Shown here piece after piece: positions 1-7,313 of a DNA stretch of 9,524 bases; the stretch's first letter is position 1; each line of letters begins with the position of its first letter. The stretch spans positions 1 through 9,524 of the forward strand of contig JBDHZU010000073.1 of the NCBI GenBank assembly GCA_039812085.1, read 5' to 3'. This DNA is from JBDHZU01 sp039812085. Lineage in GTDB: Bacteria; Actinomycetota; Actinomycetes; S36-B12; UBA10799. The notes under the pieces are model-generated. The model saw only the letters and a list, made by a program, of their open reading frames with translations, was not told where the DNA came from and made no database searches. The translations under genes and the position numbers were made by a program.

Positions 1-55
1 GCAGTCGCGTGCTTCGCACTGGCATCAACAACCTGATCTACGACAGGGTGTGCGA

Positions 56-640
56 ATGGCAGAAATCGTTCTCCTTCGTCATGGCGACACCGAGTGGAGC
101 ATCTCGGGTCAGCACACCGGTCGAACTGACCTCCCGTTAGTGGAGTCCGGTCGCCAGCGCGCCAAGTCGCTCGCCCCGGTATTGGCCAAGCGTGATTTCG
201 GACTTGTGCTGTGCAGTCCGATGAAGCGTGCGCGCCAAACTGCAGAGCTTGCAGGTTTGGTTCCCGACGATCTGGACGACAACATGCTCGAGTGGGACTA
301 CGGCGCCTATGAAGGGATGACCACCCCGCAGATCCGGGAGGAACTCGGCAGCCCTAACTGGCTGATCTGGGACAACGTGATTCGTCCCGGAGATACGCCC
401 GGAGAGACCACCGACGATGTGGCGAGACGTGCGCAGAAGGTGCTTGACCGCTGCCTGCCCGTGCTCGCCGAAGACCGCGACTGTGTCTTGGTGGCGCATG
501 GCCACTATCTGCGGATCCTCACTGCGACATGGTTGGGGCTGGAATCCACTGACGGCAAGCTATTCGTGCTTGAGGCTGGTGCGTTGTCTTCGCTCGGCTT
601 CGAGCGTGAACAACACGTCGTAACCTCGTGGAATCAGTAG
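56..640 (+). CDS. Histidine phosphatase family protein (Rv3214-like acid phosphatase)
   Basis: A cytosolic phosphomonoesterase of the histidine phosphatase (phosphoglycerate mutase-like) superfamily, 194 aa from ATG 56. Visible active-site residues are the RHG motif R8-H9-G10, where H9 would be the phosphorylated nucleophile, R58 in the SPMKRARQT segment, the acid E79 in EWDYGAYEG, and the second histidine H148 in LVAHGHY. The EWDYG.YEG..TPQIRE stretch and overall length resemble M. tuberculosis Rv3214, named gpm2/entD but characterised as an acid phosphatase, from memory. A true glycolytic mutase would be longer, so phosphatase is the better call; the substrate is unknown. GTG 50 lies in frame just upstream and the frame stays open to the window edge, but ATG 56 puts the first strand AEIVLLRHG at the usual N-terminus and has AGGG at 45-48 as a ribosome-binding site. 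A VOC gene follows 19 nt after the stop. Confidence 0.93.
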   Translation: MAEIVLLRHGDTEWSISGQHTGRTDLPLVESGRQRAKSLAPVLAKRDFGLVLCSPMKRARQTAELAGLVPDDLDDNMLEWDYGAYEGMTTPQIREELGSPNWLIWDNVIRPGDTPGETTDDVARRAQKVLDRCLPVLAEDRDCVLVAHGHYLRILTATWLGLESTDGKLFVLEAGALSSLGFEREQHVVTSWNQ

Positions 641-648
641 CGATCGAT

Positions 649-651
649 AGG
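649..651 (+). promoter_or_regulatory. Ribosome-binding site of the VOC gene
   Basis: The triplet AGG sits 8 nt before ATG 660 in a 19-nt gap after the phosphatase stop. It supports this start and reading from the same transcript. The match is short. Confidence 0.4.
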
Positions 652-659
652 TTTGATTC

Positions 660-1013
660 ATGTCGCTGTCTCTTGGAAACATCAGTTTTGACTCAACTGA
701 TCCGTTACCGCTGGCGCAGTGGTGGGCGGAACGACTAGGCGGCAAGATCACAGCGGAGAACCAGGGCTGGTTCATCGTGGTTGCCACACCGTTGGGGCCG
801 AACTTCACTTTTCAGAAGGTGCCAGATCCCACACCAGGTAAAAACCGCATTCATCTTGATTTCGAATCCACTGCCGCGCAGAACGATGTCGAATCATTCA
901 TGTCCGCTGGTGCGAGCCATGTGGCTAATCACGATATGGGCGGCTTTGCGTGGACTGTTCTGGCCGACCCCGAAGGCAACCAGTTCTGTATCTCGCAGGC
1001 CCATAAGTCCTGA
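660..1013 (+). CDS. VOC family protein (glyoxalase-like, Glyoxalase_6 type)
   Basis: A 117-aa single-domain protein of the vicinal oxygen chelate superfamily, the fold of glyoxalase I, extradiol dioxygenases and bleomycin-resistance proteins. Seen: an opening strand GNISFDSTDPLPLAQWWAERLGG, typical of the actinobacterial Glyoxalase_6 group where DP...A.WW precedes the first helix; RIHLDFES at about residues 63-70; and the closing strand ADPEGNQFCIS near residues 101-111. The usual first metal ligand (His in strand 1) is Asp or Ser here, so a metal-dependent glyoxalase I reaction cannot be assumed; H65 in RIHLDF and E105 in EGNQFC remain. It is likely soluble and cotranscribed with the upstream phosphatase. 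No substrate is predicted. Resistance or detoxification roles are possible for the family but nothing here selects one. Confidence 0.88.
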   Translation: MSLSLGNISFDSTDPLPLAQWWAERLGGKITAENQGWFIVVATPLGPNFTFQKVPDPTPGKNRIHLDFESTAAQNDVESFMSAGASHVANHDMGGFAWTVLADPEGNQFCISQAHKS

Positions 1014-1027
1014 GTTCACTTGGGATT

Positions 1028-1040
1028 CCCGTAGCTCGGG
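1028..1040. terminator. Short GC hairpin between convergent genes, possible weak terminator
   Basis: CCCG-TAGCT-CGGG is a 4-bp stem with a 5-nt loop inside the 41-nt gap between the VOC stop and the transporter stop. There is no T tract on either side, so it is at best a weak bidirectional terminator or pause site. Confidence 0.2.
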
Positions 1041-1054
1041 CAGGAACGTCAACG

Positions 1055-2548
1055 TCAGTGGATCGATGAACCCATCAAGCGACGCAGGCGGGGGACCTGG
1101 GTGAAGAAGATCAGTCCCAGCGCGATGGCAGCGCCACCCAGAATCAAGAAGTACGGCACTGGACCAACCGCGTCTTCCAGGCGTGCCATCTGACCACCGA
1201 TGGCATCACCCAGTGCTGAGGCGAGGAACCACAACGCCAACACCTGAGATTCCATGTTTCTTGGCGCGAGCTTGGTCGAAGCGGATAAGCCGACTGGGGA
1301 GAGCAACAACTCACTCAAGACCTGGATGAGGAATACCCCAGCTAGCCATTCCCAGGCCACCAAACCGGAATTAGCCAGGTTGGACACGAAGGCCATCAGG
1401 ATGAACGACAAACCGATGCCGACGATGGCGTACGCAAACTTGGCCGGCAAGCTCGGTGCACGGCTTCCCATACGCAACCAAATCCAGGCAAAGATCGGCG
1501 CAAAGATGATGATTCCGACAGATTGAACCGACTGCAGCCAGCTAGCCGGGAACTCCCACCCGAATACCCAACGTGACGTGCTGTTTTCGGCGAACAGGTT
1601 GAGGATGCCGCCAGCCTGGTCATAGATCATCCAGAACATTGCGGCACCGATGAAGATCCAGATGTAGGCCTTCATCCGGTCTCGTTCGTCGCCGGTCAGA
1701 TCGGGCTTGCTAAAGATCCGCCCGAAGTAGATCACCGGGATGATGCAGCAGATCACCACCAGTGCCACCACGATGATGTTCATCGTGAGATGTCCGGTCG
1801 CAAAGGCAATTGCGCCAGCGACCAGAGCAACAACGGCCCAGATTGCGGACTTCTTCAGCAGTGCTTGCTTGACCTCAGAGGACGCGGGATCTGGTGCTTC
1901 CAAGCCAACGTCATGCAGCGTCTTCGGCCCGAACGCGATCAACAAGACAACGGCGATTGTCATACCAATGGCGGCTGCACCGAATCCCCAGTGCCAGCCG
2001 TAGGTTGCACCTAACCAGCCACACAACAGCGGTGAGATGAATCCACCGACGTTGATGCCCATGTAGAACAGGCTGAAACCGGAGTCGCGGCGTTCACCTT
2101 CATCAGGATCGTTCGCGTACAGCATTCCAACCATGGCCGAGATGTTCGGCTTGAGCAGTCCAGTGCCCAGCACGATCAACGTCATGCCGATCCAGACGGA
2201 AACCGGAACTGGCACGGCCATCACATAGTGGCCAATCGCAATCACAATGGCGCCGATGACCACGGCTTTACGGGCACCGATCAAACGGTCAGCAGCCCAA
2301 CCACCTGGCACGGCCATGAGGTAGACCATGGCGTTGTAGATGCCGTAGATTGCCACCGCTTCGGTGGAGGACATCCCCACGCCGCCGTTGGCGACAGAGT
2401 CGGCCAAGTACAGAACGAGGATGGCGCGCATTCCATAGAAGGAGAAGCGCTCCCAAAGCTCAGTGAAAAAGAGCGTGGCCAAGCCAATGGGATGACCGAA
2501 GAACCTGCGGTCGATCTCAGTAGTTGATGTTGCATCCGCAACTGACAT
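1055..2548 (-). CDS. POT-family proton-dependent oligopeptide transporter
   Basis: An integral inner-membrane symporter of the POT/PTR2 family (MFS superfamily), importing di- and tripeptides with protons. From ATG 2548 it has 497 aa, normal for bacterial DtpT/YdgR-type proteins. Diagnostic motifs: ELWERFSFYGMRAILVLYL in the first membrane helix (the ExxERFxYYG proton-coupling motif, with S in place of the first Y), the PTR2 signature GTGLLKPNISAMVGMLY, and many hydrophobic helices through to the C-terminus, which ends in a basic PRLRRLMG tail. The frame is open upstream to codon 2617, but the extra 23 residues are polar, unlike the family, and would run into the divergent control region; MSVADATSTTEIDRRFFGHP is the expected N-terminus. 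No clear Shine-Dalgarno precedes ATG 2548. The gene is convergent with the VOC gene and divergent from the hydrolase gene. Confidence 0.94.
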   Translation of the reverse strand: MSVADATSTTEIDRRFFGHPIGLATLFFTELWERFSFYGMRAILVLYLADSVANGGVGMSSTEAVAIYGIYNAMVYLMAVPGGWAADRLIGARKAVVIGAIVIAIGHYVMAVPVPVSVWIGMTLIVLGTGLLKPNISAMVGMLYANDPDEGERRDSGFSLFYMGINVGGFISPLLCGWLGATYGWHWGFGAAAIGMTIAVVLLIAFGPKTLHDVGLEAPDPASSEVKQALLKKSAIWAVVALVAGAIAFATGHLTMNIIVVALVVICCIIPVIYFGRIFSKPDLTGDERDRMKAYIWIFIGAAMFWMIYDQAGGILNLFAENSTSRWVFGWEFPASWLQSVQSVGIIIFAPIFAWIWLRMGSRAPSLPAKFAYAIVGIGLSFILMAFVSNLANSGLVAWEWLAGVFLIQVLSELLLSPVGLSASTKLAPRNMESQVLALWFLASALGDAIGGQMARLEDAVGPVPYFLILGGAAIALGLIFFTQVPRLRRLMGSSIH

Positions 2549-2575
2549 GGGACAGACCGTAGGGCTCAGAGGGTG

Positions 2576-2581
2576 GTTATA
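2576..2581 (-). promoter_or_regulatory. Possible -10 element (TATAAC) for the transporter gene
   Basis: Read on the minus strand this is TATAAC, 27 nt before ATG 2548, close to the TANNNT -10 consensus. No convincing -35 hexamer is at the right distance. The position suits a transcript with a leader of about 20 nt. Confidence 0.3.
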
Positions 2582-2592
2582 GCTCGTTAGTC

Positions 2593-2615
2593 GCCCCAAT
2601 CGGGCTGTATGGGGC
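2593..2615. promoter_or_regulatory. Inverted repeat GCCCCA-N11-TGGGGC, candidate operator
   Basis: Perfect 6-bp arms (2593-2598 and 2610-2615) are separated by 11 nt in the divergent region between the transporter and the hydrolase gene. It overlaps the expected -35 zone of the minus-strand candidate promoter, which suits a dimeric regulator site controlling one or both genes. A chance GC-rich dyad is quite possible, and the regulator is unknown. Confidence 0.25.
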
Positions 2616-2647
2616 ATTCTTGGTCACTGCAGGTGGTCGTTTACTCC

Positions 2648-2653
2648 AGGAGG
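2648..2653 (+). promoter_or_regulatory. Strong Shine-Dalgarno AGGAGG deciding the hydrolase start
   Basis: AGGAGG lies 8 nt before GTG 2662 but only 2 nt before GTG 2656, and inside the frame that would start at TTG 2620. It therefore favours GTG 2662 as the real start. Confidence 0.65.
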
Positions 2654-2661
2654 CAGTGCAG

Positions 2662-4692
2662 GTGTCAGGCGAGAACGAAGTCAAGGGTGTTGCCCGTTGG
2701 TTGCGCTCCAGCATCAGTCACCGTGACCTGGCTGCAAAGACCGCCGGATTTGCGGCGGCGGCATCTGTTGGGTCTGCATTCGCGCCGAGCCTGTTGCCTC
2801 GCAAGCCCCTAGACCAAGCAGTTGCGACTGGCGTTGCCGCCAGCCTTGCTTATGGCGTGACCAGCATGACCCAATCGTTCATCGACGGACTTTCACGCCG
2901 GGTCGCTCCCGGACGAGACCGTCCGAGTACCGACAGCCGCAAGTACCTCAACTCCATTGCTGGTGGCACGGCCATCGCGGCTGGGGTCGGACTGCAGCGG
3001 GCCTTCACCCAGCAGCCGGGTGAACCCGTGAAGCGGGCGGCCGTGCGGACCGCAGGTTGGGAACTGTGCGTGGCGGGAGGTGCCAGTGTCGGGATTACCG
3101 CTGTGCTTGGTTTGGCCGAATATCTGGAACGTAAGAACGGTGGAAAGCTGAACACGGCTGTTGTCCCGGTCGGTTTGGTGGCTGGTGCGGTGGTGTCTGG
3201 CTCTGAGATCGCCTGGTATCGCCGTAAGCAGGTCGATTCCCCGCCGTTGAAGTCGTCTTTGTTGCAGGGGGCAGGCGTCATGCTCGGCGTCTCGAGTCTG
3301 GGCTTCGTCGAGACTCGATTTGCTCGATTCGTCGGTGGGCAAGTTCGTACCTATATCCCTGGCCTTGCGCTGCTTGGTGAACCCATCGGACATGCACTGG
3401 GTCTTGGGGTGCTCGGCGCTGGAGTAGCGACTTCGCTGGAATACGTCTACCGCCAGGCTGAGCAAGGTGGCGCGGCAGTTGAGGCCGCATACGACGAACC
3501 GCCGACAGTAGAAACAGTTAGTGGTGGCCCGGATTCACAGGTCGATTGGTCGTCCTTGAGTCGGGAAGGTCGCCGATTCGTCAACATGGTGCTCGAACCC
3601 ACGGACATCACCACGGTGACTGGACGCCCTGCGGTTAGCCCAATCCGTGCATTTGTCGGTCTGGACAGTGCCCCCACGGTTGACGCGCGGGTGAGCCTGG
3701 CAATGGCCGAGTTGGAGCGCCTAGGCGCGTTCGAGCGCAAAGTGCTGTGTCTGACTTCCCCGACTGGCACCGGCTATGTCAACTACGTGATGGCCGAGAC
3801 GCTGGAATATCTGACCAATGGCGATTGCGCGACGGTCACTTTGCAGTATTCGTTGCGCCCTTCGTTCCTGTCGCTTGATCGGGTCAAGCTCGGTCGAGAA
3901 CAGAACCGTGCCTTGCTTCATGCCGTGAGCGGACGGTTAGCCGGAATCCCGGTCGAGAAACGCCCCAAGCTGGTTGCGTTCGGAGAAAGCCTCGGGGCTT
4001 TCACCATGCAGGACTCCTTCCTGCATGAAGGAACCGCTGGTCTGCATCGCGCGGGGATCGAACGAGCGCTCTTTATCGGCACAACCGCAGAAAGCAAATG
4101 GGCAGAAATGTGGCGCCTGGACCCCGAGAAGTGGGATCCGGATGCCGAAGTGGTGGAAGTAGCCAGCTACGACGAGTGGCTGGAACTGCCGGAAGCCGTT
4201 CGGGATGGTGCCCGCTATGTGCTGTTGTCTCACCACGAGGACCCCATCACCAAATTCACTCCCGCTTTGGCAGTGCAAGCCCCCACCTGGATGGAGAAGG
4301 GGCCGCGCCGTTCACCGGCGGTTCCCGAAGGAGTCGACTGGATTCCTTTCTCCACGTTCATCCTGACGGTGGTCGACTTGAAAAATGCCAGCGAAGTCAC
4401 GCCAGGTGTGTTCGCTGCCCGTGGGCACGACTATCGCGCGGACCTTGCTCGATTCACCGCGGTCAGCTTCGGGCTGGATGTCAGCGAGGAAGAACTGGCA
4501 GTGATCGAACCCGCGCTACGACGACGCGAATTGGTATGGGCAGAGAAGCGTCTCGTTGCCGAACAGTTCGCACAAGCCAAAGAAGCGGTGTCTCGACAGT
4601 TGTCGTCGTGGGGTGGGGCCACGTACGTGCTATCGGAGGATTCCAAGACGATTGACCTGTCCGTCTCACCGCCCACTGCGACGGGGACGTAG
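2662..4692 (+). CDS. Membrane-anchored alpha/beta-hydrolase (Abhydrolase_9 family, former DUF2319)
   Basis: A 676-aa two-part protein. The N-terminal half (about residues 28-290) holds roughly six hydrophobic segments and the Abhydrolase_9_N hallmark SLLPR at residues 43-47, followed by a Gly/Ala-rich helix. The C-terminal half is a serine-hydrolase domain: nucleophile elbow GESLG with Ser443, a likely acid Asp527 in HHEDPITKF, and a likely His589 in AARGHDYR, spaced as a catalytic triad. The family is typical of actinobacteria such as corynebacteria and mycobacteria; an esterase or lipase on envelope lipids is plausible but no substrate is established here. The hydrolase domain probably sits at the membrane, side not determined. 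The start is GTG 2662, set by AGGAGG at 2648-2653; an upstream in-frame TTG 2620 is rejected. A GTPase gene follows after 2 nt, so the two are almost certainly cotranscribed. Confidence 0.9.
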   Translation: MSGENEVKGVARWLRSSISHRDLAAKTAGFAAAASVGSAFAPSLLPRKPLDQAVATGVAASLAYGVTSMTQSFIDGLSRRVAPGRDRPSTDSRKYLNSIAGGTAIAAGVGLQRAFTQQPGEPVKRAAVRTAGWELCVAGGASVGITAVLGLAEYLERKNGGKLNTAVVPVGLVAGAVVSGSEIAWYRRKQVDSPPLKSSLLQGAGVMLGVSSLGFVETRFARFVGGQVRTYIPGLALLGEPIGHALGLGVLGAGVATSLEYVYRQAEQGGAAVEAAYDEPPTVETVSGGPDSQVDWSSLSREGRRFVNMVLEPTDITTVTGRPAVSPIRAFVGLDSAPTVDARVSLAMAELERLGAFERKVLCLTSPTGTGYVNYVMAETLEYLTNGDCATVTLQYSLRPSFLSLDRVKLGREQNRALLHAVSGRLAGIPVEKRPKLVAFGESLGAFTMQDSFLHEGTAGLHRAGIERALFIGTTAESKWAEMWRLDPEKWDPDAEVVEVASYDEWLELPEAVRDGARYVLLSHHEDPITKFTPALAVQAPTWMEKGPRRSPAVPEGVDWIPFSTFILTVVDLKNASEVTPGVFAARGHDYRADLARFTAVSFGLDVSEEELAVIEPALRRRELVWAEKRLVAEQFAQAKEAVSRQLSSWGGATYVLSEDSKTIDLSVSPPTATGT

Positions 4693-4694
4693 AC

Positions 4695-5846
4695 ATGGCC
4701 GCCCCGGACTACAAGGCAGGCGACTTAGGTCGAATGTTCAGCGAACGGCATGCCGATGCCGTTGCCGAACTCGGTCGCTTCAATTTGGCGGTGTTCGGTA
4801 AGACCGGGGCGGGGAAGTCAACGCTGGTCAATGCCGTCTTTGGGATGAAGGTGGCCGCGACAGGCACCGGAGCGCCCGTCACCTCGGGGATGAACTACTA
4901 CGAACATCCCAACGGAATCCTGGGTCTCTACGACTCCCAAGGCTTTGAGACGGGGCACAGCGGAGATGCCGTTCTGGCCGGTCTCGATCAGATTGTGCGG
5001 CAAAGTCGGACCGAACCCATCGAACGCCAAATCCATGCGGCTTGGTACGTCGTGCGCTGGAGTGATCGCCGCTTCGAGAAGGCGCAGGAAGCATTCGTGC
5101 GACGGCTTGCCGAGATGGTTCCCGTCATCGCTGTCCTCAGTCAGGTGCCCATGCGTGCTGATGGGCAGATCCACGCCGAAGCCCTTGAGTTCGCCCGTTA
5201 CATCGAATCCTGTTCGCTCCCGCTTGCTCCAACGAATGCGGTCATCTTGACCAACGCTGCTCCCGACGACTTCATGCAAACTGTTGTCTTCGGGTTGGAT
5301 CGTCTGGTTGATGCCACGTTCGCGACCGCACCGGAAGCGACTCGACGAGCATTGAGCGCAGCTCAACTCGTCGATAAGGAGCGGAAAAGGCGCGCTGCGG
5401 AAAAAATTGTCAAAGCGGCTTCCTCATCCGCCTTGGCGGCGGGCATAACCCCGATCCCGTTCTCGGATGCGGCCATCTTGGTGCCCTTACAGATCACGAT
5501 GATCGCGCGGGTGACTGCCGCCTATGGGTTGGCTGTTCCGTCGTCCAAGCTCGCTGCCCTGGTCGGATCACTGATGTTGTCCTCAGGGGCTACCACGGCC
5601 GGTCGATGGATGGTGTCGTCTTTGCTGCGTATGACACCGGGAGGTCAGGTTCCCGCTGCCGCAATTTCCGGGGCGGTTGCCAGCGGATTGACCTCGGCGA
5701 TGGGTAAGGCATGGATTGTCGTGTGCGAACGCATGCTGGAACGTGAGCTTGCCGGTGAGGCCATCGATATGGATGCGATGCAGAGCGTCTTCGCGGACGA
5801 GTTCGCTCACCGAATGAGACTGAAGAAGTCAGATAACAACGAGTAG
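4695..5846 (+). CDS. P-loop GTPase with C-terminal DUF697-like domain
   Basis: A 383-aa Era/dynamin-like GTP-binding protein. G1 is GKTGAGKST at residues 35-43, a likely G2 threonine is T63 (APVTSG), and G3 is DSQG at 80-83. The canonical G4 N/TKxD is absent: the matching strand reads VLSQV at 147-151, and a later strand reads VILTNA, so base specificity is less certain than in classical GTPases. From about residue 235 to 340 the protein becomes Ala/Gly-rich and hydrophobic with the pattern ALAAGITPIPFSDAAILVPLQ...YG, as in DUF697 (YcjF-type) domains that often follow GTPase domains and are thought to associate with membranes. The start ATG 4695 is 2 nt after the hydrolase stop, with GGGGA at 4683-4687 as ribosome-binding site. 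The gene ends 5 nt from the convergent acyltransferase. Biological role unknown; a membrane-linked regulatory or remodelling function with the hydrolase is inference. Confidence 0.85.
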   Translation: MAAPDYKAGDLGRMFSERHADAVAELGRFNLAVFGKTGAGKSTLVNAVFGMKVAATGTGAPVTSGMNYYEHPNGILGLYDSQGFETGHSGDAVLAGLDQIVRQSRTEPIERQIHAAWYVVRWSDRRFEKAQEAFVRRLAEMVPVIAVLSQVPMRADGQIHAEALEFARYIESCSLPLAPTNAVILTNAAPDDFMQTVVFGLDRLVDATFATAPEATRRALSAAQLVDKERKRRAAEKIVKAASSSALAAGITPIPFSDAAILVPLQITMIARVTAAYGLAVPSSKLAALVGSLMLSSGATTAGRWMVSSLLRMTPGGQVPAAAISGAVASGLTSAMGKAWIVVCERMLERELAGEAIDMDAMQSVFADEFAHRMRLKKSDNNE

Positions 5847-5851
5847 CACGC

Positions 5852-7264
5852 TCAGGAATCGGGCTGGCCGACAGCGATCACATCAGACAACGATGCCGCT
5901 AGGCACTGGGCAAATTCTTCCGGATGCTCTACCGCACCTACGTCGACGTTGACACCCAAGAACATCTGTCCGTTGTAGGACATCAGACCGACATTGACGG
6001 CTGCCCCGCCCTTGGGAGCGAACGGAACCATCGACAGCACCTCGGTCCCGGCCAGGTACACCGGAATCGGCGGACCAGGGACATTCGTGGCGACGAAGTC
6101 GGTGCCCTTCATCAAGCCACCCGCGATTTGTGTGGTGAGCGGACGCGGCATCACCGTCAGCAGCTTGTAGATCGCATCCGATAGCCCCAAGGCGGGTTCC
6201 AGTCGTGCCTGTTCCAAGATCGGACGAAGCTGACGAATCCGATCCGAGGCGTCGCCCACGTTCAAGGGAACCGGGAATCGGGCAGGAATCCATCGATTGC
6301 CCGAATTGGCATCCGCTGCAGCACGAACGTTGATCGGCATATGCATCCGCAACTCAGACGGATGCGAACCGTACTCGTGGTGGTAGGCAGCAACGCCACC
6401 AATGACGGCAGCAACAAATGCGTCATTCAGTGATGCCCCGACCGCCTTGGCGGCAGCTTTGAGTGCATCCAACGGTGCCTCAATGACAGAGAAGGCCACT
6501 CCGAGCGAGCGTTCCGTCCACAGATCACTCATGGGTTCCGAACTGGGTGCCAACAGGCGACCGGCTGATGCCATGAACTGTTGTGTGTTGAACGCAGTGC
6601 TCACCGGGTCTGACACAACTTTGCGCGCGTAAGAAGTGCTGAGAGCGGCTGCGGTCTTCACGTCTTCCAGCACATCTTGGGTCTCAAAAGTGACGGCTTG
6701 TTTGATGCGATCACTGAAGTTAGCGACGGCTCCACGTGGCTTGGCAGGCTTAGGGCCAAGCTCGTAGCTAGGGATTCGCTCTACGTCGAACAGAGTTGCT
6801 GCCATCTGCATCCCGCCGACCCCATCAGTGATCGAGTGATGAATCTTCACGATGACTGCGGAATGACCTTCGGCCAATCCGGTGATGACGTGGATCTCCC
6901 ACAGAGGCCGTGCGCGATCGAAATCTTGTTCGCTGATGACCTCGGCATATTGCAGAACTTCTGCCAGTCCCGGTTGCGATTCGGGTAGACGAGTCCAACG
7001 TAGGTGGTAGTGGAAGTCGAAGTTCGGATCGACTTCCCACCGCGGGGGGAGTAGTGACAAAGGGTTGCCAATTGCCCGACGCCGCAGCTTTTCGTTCGCC
7101 AAGGACATGCGCTCGACGCGCTCTTCCAAAATCGCGGGATCAGGTGGACCATCCAGCTCCACCACCATCGTGATGACCGATCGGAGCAGGGGGTCTTCCT
7201 CCACGCCCCACATCACCGCATCGAAGGCGCCCATACGTGGGTCAAGCGAACTCATGCGAGTCAT
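5852..7264 (-). CDS. WS/DGAT-type acyltransferase (wax ester synthase / diacylglycerol acyltransferase)
   Basis: A 470-aa acyl-CoA-dependent acyltransferase of the bacterial wax ester synthase/diacylglycerol acyltransferase family, which makes triacylglycerol or wax esters at the cytoplasmic face of the membrane. Seen: the condensing motif HHSITDG with catalytic H143 and D147 (HHxxxDG), PLWEIHVI just before it, NRWIPARFPVPL, NVPGPPIPVYLAG, and a C-terminal SYNGQMFLGVNVD block, all in family order. Length matches the usual 450-500 aa. The N-terminal SSLDPRMGAFDAVMW replaces the common LSPLDA.FL..E. The start is ATG 7264 or, equally possible, ATG 7255 (467 aa); neither has a visible Shine-Dalgarno, and codons up to 7363 extend the frame but encode residues unlike the family. 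The gene stands alone, convergent with the GTPase and divergent from the ATPase. Which lipid it makes cannot be told from sequence. Confidence 0.93.
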   Translation of the reverse strand: MTRMSSLDPRMGAFDAVMWGVEEDPLLRSVITMVVELDGPPDPAILEERVERMSLANEKLRRRAIGNPLSLLPPRWEVDPNFDFHYHLRWTRLPESQPGLAEVLQYAEVISEQDFDRARPLWEIHVITGLAEGHSAVIVKIHHSITDGVGGMQMAATLFDVERIPSYELGPKPAKPRGAVANFSDRIKQAVTFETQDVLEDVKTAAALSTSYARKVVSDPVSTAFNTQQFMASAGRLLAPSSEPMSDLWTERSLGVAFSVIEAPLDALKAAAKAVGASLNDAFVAAVIGGVAAYHHEYGSHPSELRMHMPINVRAAADANSGNRWIPARFPVPLNVGDASDRIRQLRPILEQARLEPALGLSDAIYKLLTVMPRPLTTQIAGGLMKGTDFVATNVPGPPIPVYLAGTEVLSMVPFAPKGGAAVNVGLMSYNGQMFLGVNVDVGAVEHPEEFAQCLAASLSDVIAVGQPDS

Positions 7265-7301
7265 AGTGTCGATCGAAAGGCCACGATGCCACTGCGGATG
7301 C

Positions 7302-7307
7302 CAAGAT
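7302..7307 (+). promoter_or_regulatory. Possible -10-like element (CAAGAT) ahead of the ATPase gene
   Basis: CAAGAT ends 6 nt before GTG 7314, the spacing expected for a leaderless transcript starting at that GTG. It matches only A2, A5 and T6 of the consensus, and no -35 is evident. It is offered because no Shine-Dalgarno precedes any of the plausible start codons. Confidence 0.15.
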
Positions 7308-7313
7308 GCGACC

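Noticed and set aside
1..55. Possible tail of an upstream gene before the phosphatase
   Set aside because: All three forward frames give something: one stops at 36, one stops at 140 inside the phosphatase, and one joins the phosphatase frame. Too short to choose, so no feature is listed.
641..648. CGATCGAT palindrome between phosphatase and VOC genes
   Set aside because: A short self-complementary sequence in a 19-nt gap within a likely operon; no sign of an operator or terminator.
1045..1057. Tandem AACGTC AACGTC repeat near the transporter stop
   Set aside because: Only two 6-bp copies, partly within the coding end; not distinguishable from chance.
2549..2617. 23-residue N-terminal extension of the peptide transporter
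   Set aside because: The residues are not family-like and the extension would cover the candidate promoter; ATG 2548 gives the expected POT N-terminus.
2893..3465. 190-codon minus-strand open frame inside the hydrolase gene
   Set aside because: Low-complexity Arg/Ser/Thr-rich translation with no domain; a shadow of the well-supported plus-strand hydrolase.
4098..4655. 185-codon plus-strand open frame in another frame of the hydrolase
   Set aside because: Overlaps the catalytic domain containing Asp527 and His589; the translation is Arg/Gly/Ser-rich and has no recognisable fold.
4818..5366. 182-codon minus-strand open frame opposite the GTPase
   Set aside because: Lies opposite the conserved G1-G3 motifs and has no recognisable domain; a shadow frame.
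7065..7313. N-terminal extension of the ATPase frame back to 7065
   Set aside because: This part is fully antisense to the start of the acyltransferase, is Arg/Ser-rich with no homology to ATPase starts, and the ATPase fold begins only near LVLGGLKSW at about 7377.
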